Shown one piece after another: positions 45,339-53,830 of a stretch of 64,000 nucleotides of DNA. Location of the stretch: NCBI GenBank assembly GCA_017432285.1, contig JAFRJM010000017.1:1-64000 (forward strand), in the 5' to 3' direction. Made by a program: the position numbers and the translations under genes. Numbering within the stretch: the stretch's first letter is position 1; each line of letters starts with the position of its first letter. The notes under the pieces are model-generated. The model was not told the DNA's origin and ran no database searches. It saw only the letters and a list, made by a program, of their open reading frames with translations. This stretch comes from Oscillospiraceae bacterium. Lineage in GTDB: Bacteria > Bacillota > Clostridia > Oscillospirales > Ruminococcaceae.

Positions 45339-45375
45339 AAATCGGGGTTTCTGACTATAAATCCCCGATTTTTTG
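45339..45375 (+). terminator. terminator of pepT
   Basis: Perfect 9-bp stem AAATCGGGG (45339-45347) and CCCCGATTT (45363-45371) running into a T-run. Confidence 0.9.
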
Positions 45376-45484
45376 TATTATTTGTTTATTATTCCTTACT
45401 TTATCTTTTCAAAAACAGTTAAAAATAATATAATTTGAACAGCAAGTTTTATTTACAGACAAGTTTTGTGTACAGGTGATTTCG

Positions 45485-45688
45485 ATGGAAGAAATATTGA
45501 AAAACCGTATCAGATTTGCCAGATTGAAAAAGGGATACTCCCAGCAGAAACTGGCTGATCTAACGGGTGTTTCCCGCCAGACCATATGCTCAATAGAAAA
45601 CGGGCAGTTTGCGCCTACAGCTAAACTTGCCCTGAAGATATGCATCGCTTTGGATCAAAAGTTTGAGCACTTGTTCTATCTTTCATAG
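45485..45688 (+). CDS. small XRE-family helix-turn-helix regulator
   Basis: 67-residue Cro/CI-type DNA-binding protein consisting of the HTH domain only. KNRIRFARLKKGYSQQKLAD, then LTGVSRQTICSIENGQFAPT. This one-domain YgzD-like type often regulates itself. ATG at 45485 has AGGTGA upstream; a GTG at 45476 would add three residues. Stands alone between two terminators; its target is not evident. Confidence 0.88.
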   Translation: MEEILKNRIRFARLKKGYSQQKLADLTGVSRQTICSIENGQFAPTAKLALKICIALDQKFEHLFYLS

Positions 45689-45717
45689 TTTCTAAAAATA
45701 AAGTGTTATGTATTAAA

Positions 45718-45770
45718 GCCATCTCTGCAGGCAGCGATTGTCGCTGCTTCTGTCAGAAATGGCCTTTTTC
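45718..45770 (+). terminator. terminator between convergent genes
   Basis: Branched hairpin: outer arms GCCAT (45718-45722) and ATGGC (45759-45763), a TCTG/CAGA pair, and an inner 7-bp stem GCAGCGA (45731-45737) with TCGCTGC (45741-45747). CCTTTTTCC follows on the plus strand. It ends five bases before the stop codon of the convergent AlgJ-like gene. Confidence 0.8.
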
Positions 45771-45774
45771 CTTA

Positions 45775-46815
45775 TCAGAATCCGTTGATCTGCTTGAAGA
45801 CCGCGTCCATATAACGCTCATTGGCTTCCAGAATCACGATGTCCGGCTGGCTGCTCATTACCAGTTCATCCATGCTGCAGCTCCGGACATCCTCCCACTG
45901 GACAGATGCAAATCTCTTCTCCAGATAAGGAACAAAATACTGCGAATAAGAATCTCCTATTATCAGGACCGAGCGCGGATCTTTCTCATAATCGTAATTC
46001 GTTGCCACTCTGTCCGTGCACAGAGGGAATATCCCATACAATCCGCATAAATTTGGAAGATCCATCTCCTGTGGTTCTCCTTCGGTAAATCCGTACTCTG
46101 TGAAATCCGTCTCCACCGGCAGACCAAGCTGAGACAGGACTTTATCCAAAGCCACCAGCGCTCCCGCATGATTCCAGTGGGTGTCTCTCGGGAAATACAG
46201 CTGCACCGTGTCCTTCAGTTCCCGCATCCTGTCTTTTTCATAGCTCATAATTACGCTTGTATTTTTGTCTACATAATCTGCCAACATGTCCGTCCGGTTC
46301 TCTTCGTTTATGACCGGATAACAGTCAGGAACATATTCTCCATAAACCACCGGTTTGCAAGGCGCAAGAACTACTGTCAGCGTTGTCCCGAACTTCTCAT
46401 AGAAATTCTTTCTTTGTTCAAGTCCGTCGCAGAACGTTAATAACTCTTCAGGTGAATATGTAAGTATTCCCTGGTAATTCGCCAGCGGTGTCCCACTGTT
46501 GGGTCCGTCTTTGAGGAACATCCATCCCTCTTTTCCGAGGATGACCTGTGAACTGTCAGTCGTTTTAAACAGTTTGTACTCCAGCTCATTGACCAGTTTT
46601 ACGCATTTGTATCTGAACGGAGCGCTGTCGATCATGAATTCATTCATGTTGTGAATAAACTCAGGACCTGTCCTGGAGGCAAGGACAGCCGGAAATCTGG
46701 TCAGGAAACGGTTTTCGTGATTGTCCATAGACAGCTGCTTTGAGAAGATATTAAACAGCACAAAGGACAGGCTCAAGACCAAGGCCAATACGCTTACAAA
46801 CACTTTTTTCGCCAT
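45775..46815 (-). CDS. AlgJ/AlgX-like (DHHW) extracytoplasmic acyltransfer protein
   Basis: 346 residues: an N-terminal membrane helix (VFVSVLALVLSLSFVLFNIF) and an outer SGNH-like domain. FLTRFPAV and GKEGWMFLKDG are typical of the DHHW/AlgX family. Active-site candidates are Asp and His in FPRDTHWNHAGA and Ser in LIIGDSYSQYFVPYL. These residues match the catalytic set of AlgJ/AlgX-type O-acetyltransferases. ATG at 46815 follows AGGAGG; the long frame to 46989 overlaps the MBOAT gene and is rejected. It follows the MBOAT gene by 11 bp, the standard pairing. Confidence 0.9.
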   Translation of the reverse strand: MAKKVFVSVLALVLSLSFVLFNIFSKQLSMDNHENRFLTRFPAVLASRTGPEFIHNMNEFMIDSAPFRYKCVKLVNELEYKLFKTTDSSQVILGKEGWMFLKDGPNSGTPLANYQGILTYSPEELLTFCDGLEQRKNFYEKFGTTLTVVLAPCKPVVYGEYVPDCYPVINEENRTDMLADYVDKNTSVIMSYEKDRMRELKDTVQLYFPRDTHWNHAGALVALDKVLSQLGLPVETDFTEYGFTEGEPQEMDLPNLCGLYGIFPLCTDRVATNYDYEKDPRSVLIIGDSYSQYFVPYLEKRFASVQWEDVRSCSMDELVMSSQPDIVILEANERYMDAVFKQINGF

Positions 46816-46826
46816 GCCTGCCCCTC

Positions 46827-48206
46827 CTAAAACTGAAAATATATGAACGCGTTGTACGTTCCAGCGATTATCTTGGCCAGACTTACAAAAAACAGCACGA
46901 GCAGGACTGCAGCCTGCACCCATCCCAGCTCTTTTTCGCTGTCTATTTTCTCTCTGACTGCGGGGATCAGCTTCTGAAGAAGCCCGCATCCAAGAACAGC
47001 TGCCGCCAAAAGGACCAGCGTCTTTACATCACAGAACTGACTTACGCGGTATGCAGGATGCCCTGTGCCAAAGGTGAATATCTTTTCCAGATATGTCGCC
47101 GCCTCTGCCACTGAACCGCTTCGGAACAGTACCCATCCGACCAGGATCTGAAGCCAGGTCAGGGGCATTTTGACTGCTTTGGGGAACTTATGAATTATGA
47201 AGCGGTCCAGGATGACGCACAGACCGTGCCATAAGCCAAACAGCAGGAATGTTGTCCCTGATCCGTGCCATATGCCTGTCAGCAAGAAGACAATAAGCAG
47301 ATTAACTGCTGTTCTGACATTTCCTCTTCTGTTGCCTCCCAGTGGGATATAGACATATTCCCTGAACCATGCAGAGAGGGTAGCATGCCATCTTCTCCAG
47401 AAATCGGATATGCTTTCCGCTGTGTATGGATAGTCAAAATTTTCTGCCAGATGGAATCCGAATATTCTTCCAAGGCCGACTGCCATATCTGAGTAACCGG
47501 AAAAATCGTAGTATATCTCCATCGCATACAGGATGAGTCCGAACCATAATATCGGTCCTGACAGATAATTGACTTTCACGCTGTAAATACGAGAGCAGAT
47601 CAGTCCGAAATAGTCTGCAAGTAGAACTTTCTTGCCGAGCCCAATCACGAATCTCTTGCATCCGTAGGCGATATCATCAAAGGAGACCTTCCTGTCATTG
47701 AGATCCGCAGCCGAATCACGGTAAAGGTCTATGGGACCGGATGAGATCCTCGGGAAAAAGCTCAGAAACAGGGCTGTTTTTATCGGGTTTGTCTGTTCAT
47801 CAGCTTTTCCGGTGTATATGTCGATCAGATAGCTCATCGCCATGAAGGTCAGGAACGACAGTCCTGTCGGCATGACAGAGGGATCCAGAGCTTTCGGGCA
47901 ATAGTATCTGTTCAGGCTCTTTCCGTATTTGAACCAGCACAGGATGACCATCAACAGCAAAACGCCTGTAATGAGGCCTACCTTCCTGAGCGCCTTATTA
48001 TCTGATCTCCCGATGATGAGTCCGAAAACATAGCTGATGATTATTACTGCGGGTAGGGCCCAGAATCTATCCCATTCTCCCCACAGAAAGAATGTCCCTC
48101 CGCACAGCACCAAAACAAGGTTCTTCAGCCGTTTTGGACTGATCCAGTAGATCAGCACAGATATGGGAAGAAACATCATCAGAAACGGAATGGAAGAAAA
48201 ATACAC
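46827..48206 (-). CDS. MBOAT O-acyltransferase (AlgI-like)
   Basis: 459 residues, about eleven membrane helices. Typical AlgI N-terminus with SSIPFLMMFLPISVLIYW, then SFFPRISSGPIDLYRD, YYDFSGYSDMAVGLG, SDFWRRWHATLSAWFREYVY with IPLGGNRRG, and the catalytic His in LTGIWHGSGTTF. Hands acetyl groups to the AlgJ-like partner downstream for polysaccharide O-acetylation (family knowledge). GTG start at 48206 with GAGAGGA seven bases upstream. It lies 20 bp after rsmG on the same strand. Confidence 0.93.
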   Translation of the reverse strand: MYFSSIPFLMMFLPISVLIYWISPKRLKNLVLVLCGGTFFLWGEWDRFWALPAVIIISYVFGLIIGRSDNKALRKVGLITGVLLLMVILCWFKYGKSLNRYYCPKALDPSVMPTGLSFLTFMAMSYLIDIYTGKADEQTNPIKTALFLSFFPRISSGPIDLYRDSAADLNDRKVSFDDIAYGCKRFVIGLGKKVLLADYFGLICSRIYSVKVNYLSGPILWFGLILYAMEIYYDFSGYSDMAVGLGRIFGFHLAENFDYPYTAESISDFWRRWHATLSAWFREYVYIPLGGNRRGNVRTAVNLLIVFLLTGIWHGSGTTFLLFGLWHGLCVILDRFIIHKFPKAVKMPLTWLQILVGWVLFRSGSVAEAATYLEKIFTFGTGHPAYRVSQFCDVKTLVLLAAAVLGCGLLQKLIPAVREKIDSEKELGWVQAAVLLVLFFVSLAKIIAGTYNAFIYFQF

Positions 48207-48226
48207 TGTCCTTTCCTCTCTTCTTT

Positions 48227-48928
48227 CTACAATGAAGCTTTTCTTATATTCTTGCTCTGCCGCGGATACTTTGCCGGGCAGGGCTTTATCTTCTCTATCT
48301 CAAGTATTACCCTCTCTCCCGCCGTGGGAAGGGTAAGTTCATGTATGCCTGTCACTTTTCCTCCAAGGACAGACAGGGCATTCTTCGCGAGATCTATCTC
48401 TTCTCCCGCTCCGGCGCCTTTCATGGCTACAAGTTTGCCGCCGACTTTGACCAAGGGGAGCGTATACTCCAACAGTGCAGGAAGGAGCGCCACTGCGCGG
48501 GAAGAGACGACGTCAAACGTATCTCTGAACTCGCCGCGTCCGGCCTCTTCGCCTCTTGCGTGTATACCGGTAACGGTATATCCCAGCTTTTCTGCTGTCC
48601 TGACCGCGAACTGAAGTTTTTTGTCCGTTGCCTCTATCAGGGTGACATCTATATCCGGTCTTGCGATCTTCAGGATAACACCGGGAAATCCGGGGCCGGT
48701 GCCTACATCAGCCAGTCTGCAGCCTTCGGGAAGATAGGGAAGGATGGTGAGGCAGTCCAGAGCGTTCTTCTCCTCCATCTCATCCGGATCTGTGATCGCG
48801 GTGAGATTGAACTGCTCGTTCGTAACACGGACTGCTTCGCAGTACAGGTCGATCTTCTCAGCAGCGCTGACATCAAGGTCCACGCCATACTTCTTTGCGT
48901 TTTCTATCAAACGGTGGATATCAATCAT
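48227..48928 (-). CDS. rsmG: 16S rRNA (guanine-527-N7)-methyltransferase RsmG
   Basis: SAM-dependent methylation of G527 in 16S rRNA. EQFNLTAITDPDEMEEKNALDC is the conserved N-terminal block and LADVGTGPGFPGVILKIA the SAM-binding loop; SRAVALLPALLEYTLPLVK and FVAMKG-like LVAMKGAG complete it. ATG at 48928 has GGAGGA upstream and overlaps the mnmG stop by 8 bp; 233 residues. In most Bacillota parA follows directly; here an MBOAT gene does. Confidence 0.96.
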   Translation of the reverse strand: MIDIHRLIENAKKYGVDLDVSAAEKIDLYCEAVRVTNEQFNLTAITDPDEMEEKNALDCLTILPYLPEGCRLADVGTGPGFPGVILKIARPDIDVTLIEATDKKLQFAVRTAEKLGYTVTGIHARGEEAGRGEFRDTFDVVSSRAVALLPALLEYTLPLVKVGGKLVAMKGAGAGEEIDLAKNALSVLGGKVTGIHELTLPTAGERVILEIEKIKPCPAKYPRQSKNIRKASL

Positions 48929-50816
48929 TCTTCTCCTCCCGTCTCTCATAGCGGTGTTTCGCGATCCATACAGACAGAACCTGCAGATCCGCGGGATTCA
49001 CTCCGCTTATCCTCGCCGCCTGCCCGAATGAAGCCGGCTTTATCTTGTTCAGCTTGTCCGCCGCTTCCAGCCTGAGGCCAGTGATCTGCTTGTAATCTAT
49101 GTCTCCAGGAAGACGCATAGTCTCCTCTTTGCGCAGTTTGTTGGCAAGTGAGCTCTGTCTTTTGAGGTAGCCCTCGTACTTTATCTCTATCTCAGCCTTC
49201 TGGACAGTTCTGCTGGAGGGAAGCTTCCCGTCCGGGTGCAGGTATCTGCATATATCCTCATAGTGGATGTTCGGTCTCTTGAGGATCGCATCAGCTGCCA
49301 TACCCTTGTTAAGCTCGGTCTCTCCCTTTTCACGGAGCATCTCGTTTACTTCCGCCGTCGGATGAATGACTGTTGATCTGATCCTCTCTATCTCTTCTTC
49401 CAGTTCTTTCTGGTTCTTAAGGAATTCATTGTATTTCTCCTCCGAGACGAGTCCAAGCTGATATCCCTTCTCACAGAGCCGGTCATCCGCGTTGTCCTGC
49501 CTGAGGATCAGCCTGTATTCGCATCTGGATGTCATCATCCTGTACGGGTCATTGACTCCCTTGGTGACGAGGTCGTCTATAAGGGTGCCTATATAGGCTT
49601 CCTGCCTTGTAAGAACAAACGGCTCCTTTCCCTGAATGAGGTGAACTGCGTTGATTCCCGCCATGAGACCCTGTACAGCGGCCTCCTCGTATCCGGAGGT
49701 TCCGTTGAACTGTCCCGCTCCAAACAGGCCGGAGATCTGTTTGGACTCCAGGGAAGGTTTGAGGGAAAGAGGATCGCAGCAGTCGTATTCTATGGCATAT
49801 GCCGGTCGCATGATCTCGACATTCTCCAGTCCCTCTATTGTCCGGTACATCTCATACTGCACATCCAGCGGAAGGGAAGAGCTCATTCCCTGGAGATACA
49901 TCTCTTCCGTATTGTATCCGCATGGTTCTATGAACAGCTGATGTCTCTTCTTGTCCGAGAAACGGACCACTTTGTCCTCAATGGAAGGGCAGTACCTCGG
50001 TCCGATACCTACTATCGCTCCTCCGTACAGCGGTGAGCGGGAAAGATTCTGCCGGATTATCTCATGTGTTCGTTCATTTGTATATGCTATGTAGCAGCAG
50101 ACCTTATTCTCAAGCTTTTCTTCTTCATCAAAGCAGAAGGGGACGATATTATCATCTCCGTCCTGTCGCTCCAGTTTGCTGAAATCTATGCTGCGTCTGT
50201 GTACCCTTGCAGGTGTTCCCGTCTTGAATCTCCGGATCGGAAGTCCGAGATCCACAAGATTCTGCGTGAGTTTGGTCGCGGGGACGACGCCGTCCGGCCC
50301 GCTGTGCCGTATAGCGTCCCCAACGAAGATCTTTCCTCCAAGATACGTTCCTGTACAGATTATAACTGCTTTGCAACCGAAATCTCCTCCGAGGGACGTT
50401 CTTACGCCGGTAACTTTGCCGTCTTCGCAGAGTATCTCTGTAACTTCATCCTGGAATATATCAAGACCCTTCTGTTTCTCCAGAGCAGATTTCATATACC
50501 TGTGATATGCGCGTCTGTCGCTCTGTACACGCAACGAATGGACTGCCGGACCTTTTGCCAGGTTCAGCATACGGCTCTGGAGCATAGTGGCATCTGCAGC
50601 TCTGCCCATCTCTCCTCCGAGAGCATCCAGCTCAAAGACCAGATGTCCCTTTCCGGTTCCTCCGATAGACGGATTGCACGGCATGTTGCCTATTGCATCC
50701 AGCGTTATGGTAAAGATTGCTGTTTTACATCCGAGACGCGCTGAAGCAAGAGCAGCCTCTATCCCGGCATGCCCCGCGCCTATCACTGCAACGTCATAAG
50801 ACGGAAATTCAAACAT
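48921..50816 (-). CDS. mnmG: tRNA uridine-5-carboxymethylaminomethyl modification enzyme MnmG (GidA)
   Basis: FAD protein that with MnmE modifies U34 of certain tRNAs. The N-terminal FAD motif is VAVIGAGHAGIEAALASARLG, followed by NPSIGGTGKGHLVFELDALGG and MLNLAKGPAVHSLRVQSDR, both diagnostic. The C-terminus ends in ITGLRLEAADKLNKIKPASF and SGVNPADLQVLSVWI. Length 631. ATG at 50816 follows GGGAGAT, 19 bp after mnmE. Confidence 0.98.
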   Translation of the reverse strand: MFEFPSYDVAVIGAGHAGIEAALASARLGCKTAIFTITLDAIGNMPCNPSIGGTGKGHLVFELDALGGEMGRAADATMLQSRMLNLAKGPAVHSLRVQSDRRAYHRYMKSALEKQKGLDIFQDEVTEILCEDGKVTGVRTSLGGDFGCKAVIICTGTYLGGKIFVGDAIRHSGPDGVVPATKLTQNLVDLGLPIRRFKTGTPARVHRRSIDFSKLERQDGDDNIVPFCFDEEEKLENKVCCYIAYTNERTHEIIRQNLSRSPLYGGAIVGIGPRYCPSIEDKVVRFSDKKRHQLFIEPCGYNTEEMYLQGMSSSLPLDVQYEMYRTIEGLENVEIMRPAYAIEYDCCDPLSLKPSLESKQISGLFGAGQFNGTSGYEEAAVQGLMAGINAVHLIQGKEPFVLTRQEAYIGTLIDDLVTKGVNDPYRMMTSRCEYRLILRQDNADDRLCEKGYQLGLVSEEKYNEFLKNQKELEEEIERIRSTVIHPTAEVNEMLREKGETELNKGMAADAILKRPNIHYEDICRYLHPDGKLPSSRTVQKAEIEIKYEGYLKRQSSLANKLRKEETMRLPGDIDYKQITGLRLEAADKLNKIKPASFGQAARISGVNPADLQVLSVWIAKHRYERREEKND

Positions 50817-50835
50817 TTCTATTATCTCCCGATCA

Positions 50836-52209
50836 TTATTTTCCTACGCAGAATCGGTCAAAGACCGCATTTATCACTTCTTCGCTCGCGTTCTCACCGG
50901 ACAGATCATAAAGCGCAGCCAGTGCTTCGTCCAGCAGTGCATAGCATACATCAAGAGTCAGCCCAATCTCAACACCTTCAAGGGCATCCTTTACTGCTTG
51001 TCTTGCTCTCTGAGCGCACCCTCTCTGTCTTTCATTAGCAAGTAGAGGGGCATCCGCATCAAACCCGGATGTACCGAGGAAATCTGAAACTGCCTGGGAC
51101 AGCGTTTTCAAAGATTCAGGATCTTTGGCGGTCAGTTCTGTCACATGAGAAAACGTTTTGTATATCTCATCTTTCTCTATCTTCTCCTCAAGATCCCCTT
51201 TATTGAGTATCGCAAGGACAGGTTTGTCTTTCAGATCGGCTATCAAAGCCCTGTCGTCGTCACTGAGCGGACGGCCCTGGTCGAATACCGCGAGGATAAG
51301 ATTTGAGTTTTCCAGGCGCTTTTTTGCCCGCGAGATACCGATCTGCTCGATCTCTCCGCTTGCTTCCTCACGTATGCCGGCAGTGTCAGCCAGCAGAAGT
51401 GTCACTCCGCCTATAGTGACCCTCTCCTCAAGGATATCCCTGGTAGTTCCTGCTTCGCTAGAGACTATGGCTTTGTCAAATCCTGCAACGAGGTTCAGAA
51501 GGGTGCTTTTTCCTACATTGGGGCTGCCTATTATGGCTGCAGGAACTCCTCTAAGCATTTTCTGTCCGGAATCATAGCCTTTCAGGAGACTGTCAAGTTC
51601 TCTTTGCACTGCCTTCAGATCAGCTATCAGCTGCTCCGGATCTGCTTCTTCCACATCTTCTTCGGGGAAGTCTATCTCTGCTGCTATCTGAGTCTGTATA
51701 TCGAGCAGGTCCTGCTTCAGTTCCTCTGTTTTTCTTGCCAGAGAGCCTTCTGCAAGGGATGCTGCAGCACGTTCCCCGTCCACAGAAACTGCATTTATGA
51801 TGTCCATCACCGCTTCCGCTTCCGTGAGGCTTATCCTTCCGTTGAGAAAAGCCCTTCTTGTAAACTCTCCCTTTCCCGCAGGCTCAGCACCAGCGTCAAT
51901 CACTTCTCTGAGAACTGCTTCGGTGACCGCCTCTCCTCCGTGGCACTGCAGTTCTACGACATCTTCACCTGTGTAGCTCTTCGGTGCGCGGAAACACAGC
52001 AGGATGACCTGATCCAGGATCTCTCCATCCAGAGTATGGGCATTTCCGAGACAGGCTGTATATCCTTCCATTCTGGAAAGATCTCGTTTCCCTCTTGGAG
52101 TGAAAACACGGGAAGCGATAGGCATGGCTTCATCGCCTGATATGCGTATGATACCTATACCGCCCTTTCCCGCAGGGGTGGATATAGCGGCAATTGTTGA
52201 TGTCAGCAT
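50836..52209 (-). CDS. mnmE: tRNA modification GTPase MnmE (TrmE)
   Basis: GTPase partner of MnmG. N-terminal folate-binding domain with IAAISTPAGKGGIGIIRISG; helical domain; G domain with GSPNVGKSTLLN (G1), DTAGIREE (G3) and LNKGD (G4). The C-terminal catalytic motif is FCVGK, with the essential Cys retained in the slightly variant form (usually CIGK). ATG at 52209 follows AGAGGATCAG, gives 457 residues, and overlaps the pyrophosphatase stop by 7 bp; the frame to 52299 is rejected. Confidence 0.97.
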   Translation of the reverse strand: MLTSTIAAISTPAGKGGIGIIRISGDEAMPIASRVFTPRGKRDLSRMEGYTACLGNAHTLDGEILDQVILLCFRAPKSYTGEDVVELQCHGGEAVTEAVLREVIDAGAEPAGKGEFTRRAFLNGRISLTEAEAVMDIINAVSVDGERAAASLAEGSLARKTEELKQDLLDIQTQIAAEIDFPEEDVEEADPEQLIADLKAVQRELDSLLKGYDSGQKMLRGVPAAIIGSPNVGKSTLLNLVAGFDKAIVSSEAGTTRDILEERVTIGGVTLLLADTAGIREEASGEIEQIGISRAKKRLENSNLILAVFDQGRPLSDDDRALIADLKDKPVLAILNKGDLEEKIEKDEIYKTFSHVTELTAKDPESLKTLSQAVSDFLGTSGFDADAPLLANERQRGCAQRARQAVKDALEGVEIGLTLDVCYALLDEALAALYDLSGENASEEVINAVFDRFCVGK

Positions 52210-52568
52210 GGCTGATCCTCTCTTCTGATGATTATTCCTCTCTGCATTCCCCATTTTCCGTAGAATGCATCTATTATATTCATCTCCTCCGCGTTGCATC
52301 CGAGAAGGAGCTTGATCTCTGTGTCATGTTTGGCAAGATCTACCGTGGCGATTATGCCCACTACCGTCTTTTCGCCGCTTGATCCGATCCAGACGTCCAC
52401 ATCTTCTCCGTCCGGTGAGCTTGTCCCTTCCAAATAGCCGTAATCCACTTCGTAGAGGATCTGCGGGTGCTCCGGATGATAACTCCCTTTAGGTCTGTCT
52501 ATGACCACTGGGTGCTGAGCGACCAGAAGGTCGAGAAATATCCAGAATTCACGTTCTTTTTCTGTCAT
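52203..52568 (-). CDS. inorganic pyrophosphatase-like protein, short form
   Basis: 121 residues with VIDRPKGSYHPEHPQILYEV and DYGYLEGTSSPDGEDVDVWI, the acidic metal-binding core of soluble family I pyrophosphatases, in a shortened clostridial version (typical family I length is about 170). Hydrolysis of pyrophosphate is thus likely but not assured; another phosphoester substrate is possible. ATG at 52568 follows GGAGGG. Overlaps the mnmE start. Confidence 0.8.
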   Translation of the reverse strand: MTEKEREFWIFLDLLVAQHPVVIDRPKGSYHPEHPQILYEVDYGYLEGTSSPDGEDVDVWIGSSGEKTVVGIIATVDLAKHDTEIKLLLGCNAEEMNIIDAFYGKWGMQRGIIIRREDQPC

Positions 52569-52591
52569 ATTCCCTCCGATGAACGGAAAAA

Positions 52592-52645
52592 GGGTCAAAG
52601 TATCCCTGTCCCCAACAAATCTGTGGGAACACCGACCTTTGACCC
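52592..52645 (-). terminator. terminator after jag
   Basis: Outer 9-bp stem GGGTCAAAG (52592-52600) and CTTTGACCC (52637-52645) enclosing a second hairpin (GTTCCC/GGGGAC read on the minus strand). On the minus strand TTTTTCC follows. It would partly separate yidC-jag from the pyrophosphatase-mnmE genes. Confidence 0.75.
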
Positions 52646-52660
52646 CGGCGTTCTAATAAA

Positions 52661-53809
52661 TTATAGTTCGATCTTTCCGTAAAGACTTCCGATGAATTCC
52701 TCCGTGGATTTCAGTTCCTTGCGGACCGGAATGTCATTCACCTTGATCTTGTTCGTCTCAGATGTTGTTTCCTCTGCGACTTTTCCTGCTTTTCCGCTTC
52801 TGTTGCGGCGGCTGCGTCTTCCATCATCGGAAGATGCGCCTTCGAGAGTGATTACGACCTTGCGGCGCGGTTCGCTACCCACTGAATGGGATGTCACGCC
52901 TTCGATCTTCTGCACTTCAGAATGCACTATCGCTCTTTCATAAGGATTCATTGGCTCAAGGGTCATGCTTCTGCGGTTCTTCTTGACCTTTGCAGATGTC
53001 TTCTCTGCAAGGCTGCGAAGAGCTGTTTCCCTGCGGGAGCGGTAGCCCTCGACATCCAGACTCACTCTGCAGTAATCTCCACCCTCGCGGGAGGATCCTA
53101 CCGTACAGAGATACTGGATAGCATCCATAAGCTCTCCTCTTTTGCCGATGAGCATCGGGGCATCTTCGCCTCCGATCTGGATGCATACGCCGCGCTCGGT
53201 CTTCGCAAACTGGTACTCTACCTCTTTTGCACCGTATGCGGCAACGATCTCTTTCAGGAAATTGAAAGAATTTACTGCGCGCTCAGGAAGCTGATCCTCC
53301 GGGATCAGTTCAAGAACGGTGTTCTCTGCCATTCTTTCTGTTGCTTCCTCAGCTTTCTTGCTCTCTTTTTTCTCTGCAGCCTTCTTGACCTTTTTCAGTT
53401 CGTTGACTGCCTCTTTCTTTTGCTCTTTTTTCTGATTCTTGTCTTGTTTCTGCTCTTTAGGCTGTTTTTGCTCTTGTGGCTGTTGTTTTACTTCTTCGGC
53501 TTTTTTGCTGTTCTGGTTTCTTTCCTGGTCTTTGTTTTTCTGCTTCTGTTCTTTTTTCGGTTTCTGGGTCTGCTCTTTCTTTTCTGGTGCTTTTTTATCG
53601 TGCTGGCTTTCGCCGTAAAGCAGCTCATATACCGAGAAGTCGGATTCCGCTTTTGTTACTCTTACTTTAGCGGGTTTAGAGAAAAACAGGATCTTTTGAG
53701 GCATCTCGAGGATCTCTACCGTTATCTCGTCACGGCTGACTCCAAGCTGTCTGCATGCTTCCTCGACGGCCTCATCGACAGTTTTACCTGTCGTGATGAT
53801 TTCTGCCAT
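52661..53809 (-). CDS. jag: RNA-binding protein Jag/KhpB (SpoIIIJ-associated)
   Basis: 382 residues, longer than the roughly 200-residue B. subtilis Jag. The Jag_N domain covers about 1-60 (GKTVDEAVEEACRQLGVSRD). A Lys/Gln/Glu low-complexity linker spans about 72-165. Then come a KH domain (PMLIGKRGELMDAIQYLC) and an R3H domain (MTLEPMNPYERAIVHSEVQ). Binds RNA, often with KhpA, and affects cell division or sporulation (family knowledge). Starts 21 bp after yidC with AAGGAAG upstream. Confidence 0.94.
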   Translation of the reverse strand: MAEIITTGKTVDEAVEEACRQLGVSRDEITVEILEMPQKILFFSKPAKVRVTKAESDFSVYELLYGESQHDKKAPEKKEQTQKPKKEQKQKNKDQERNQNSKKAEEVKQQPQEQKQPKEQKQDKNQKKEQKKEAVNELKKVKKAAEKKESKKAEEATERMAENTVLELIPEDQLPERAVNSFNFLKEIVAAYGAKEVEYQFAKTERGVCIQIGGEDAPMLIGKRGELMDAIQYLCTVGSSREGGDYCRVSLDVEGYRSRRETALRSLAEKTSAKVKKNRRSMTLEPMNPYERAIVHSEVQKIEGVTSHSVGSEPRRKVVITLEGASSDDGRRSRRNRSGKAGKVAEETTSETNKIKVNDIPVRKELKSTEEFIGSLYGKIEL

Positions 53810-53830
53810 CTGTTCTTCCTTTCGATAAGA

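Noticed and set aside
48341-49075. 244-codon plus-strand frame opposite rsmG and mnmG
   Set aside because: Antisense to two well-supported genes and without a recognisable domain.
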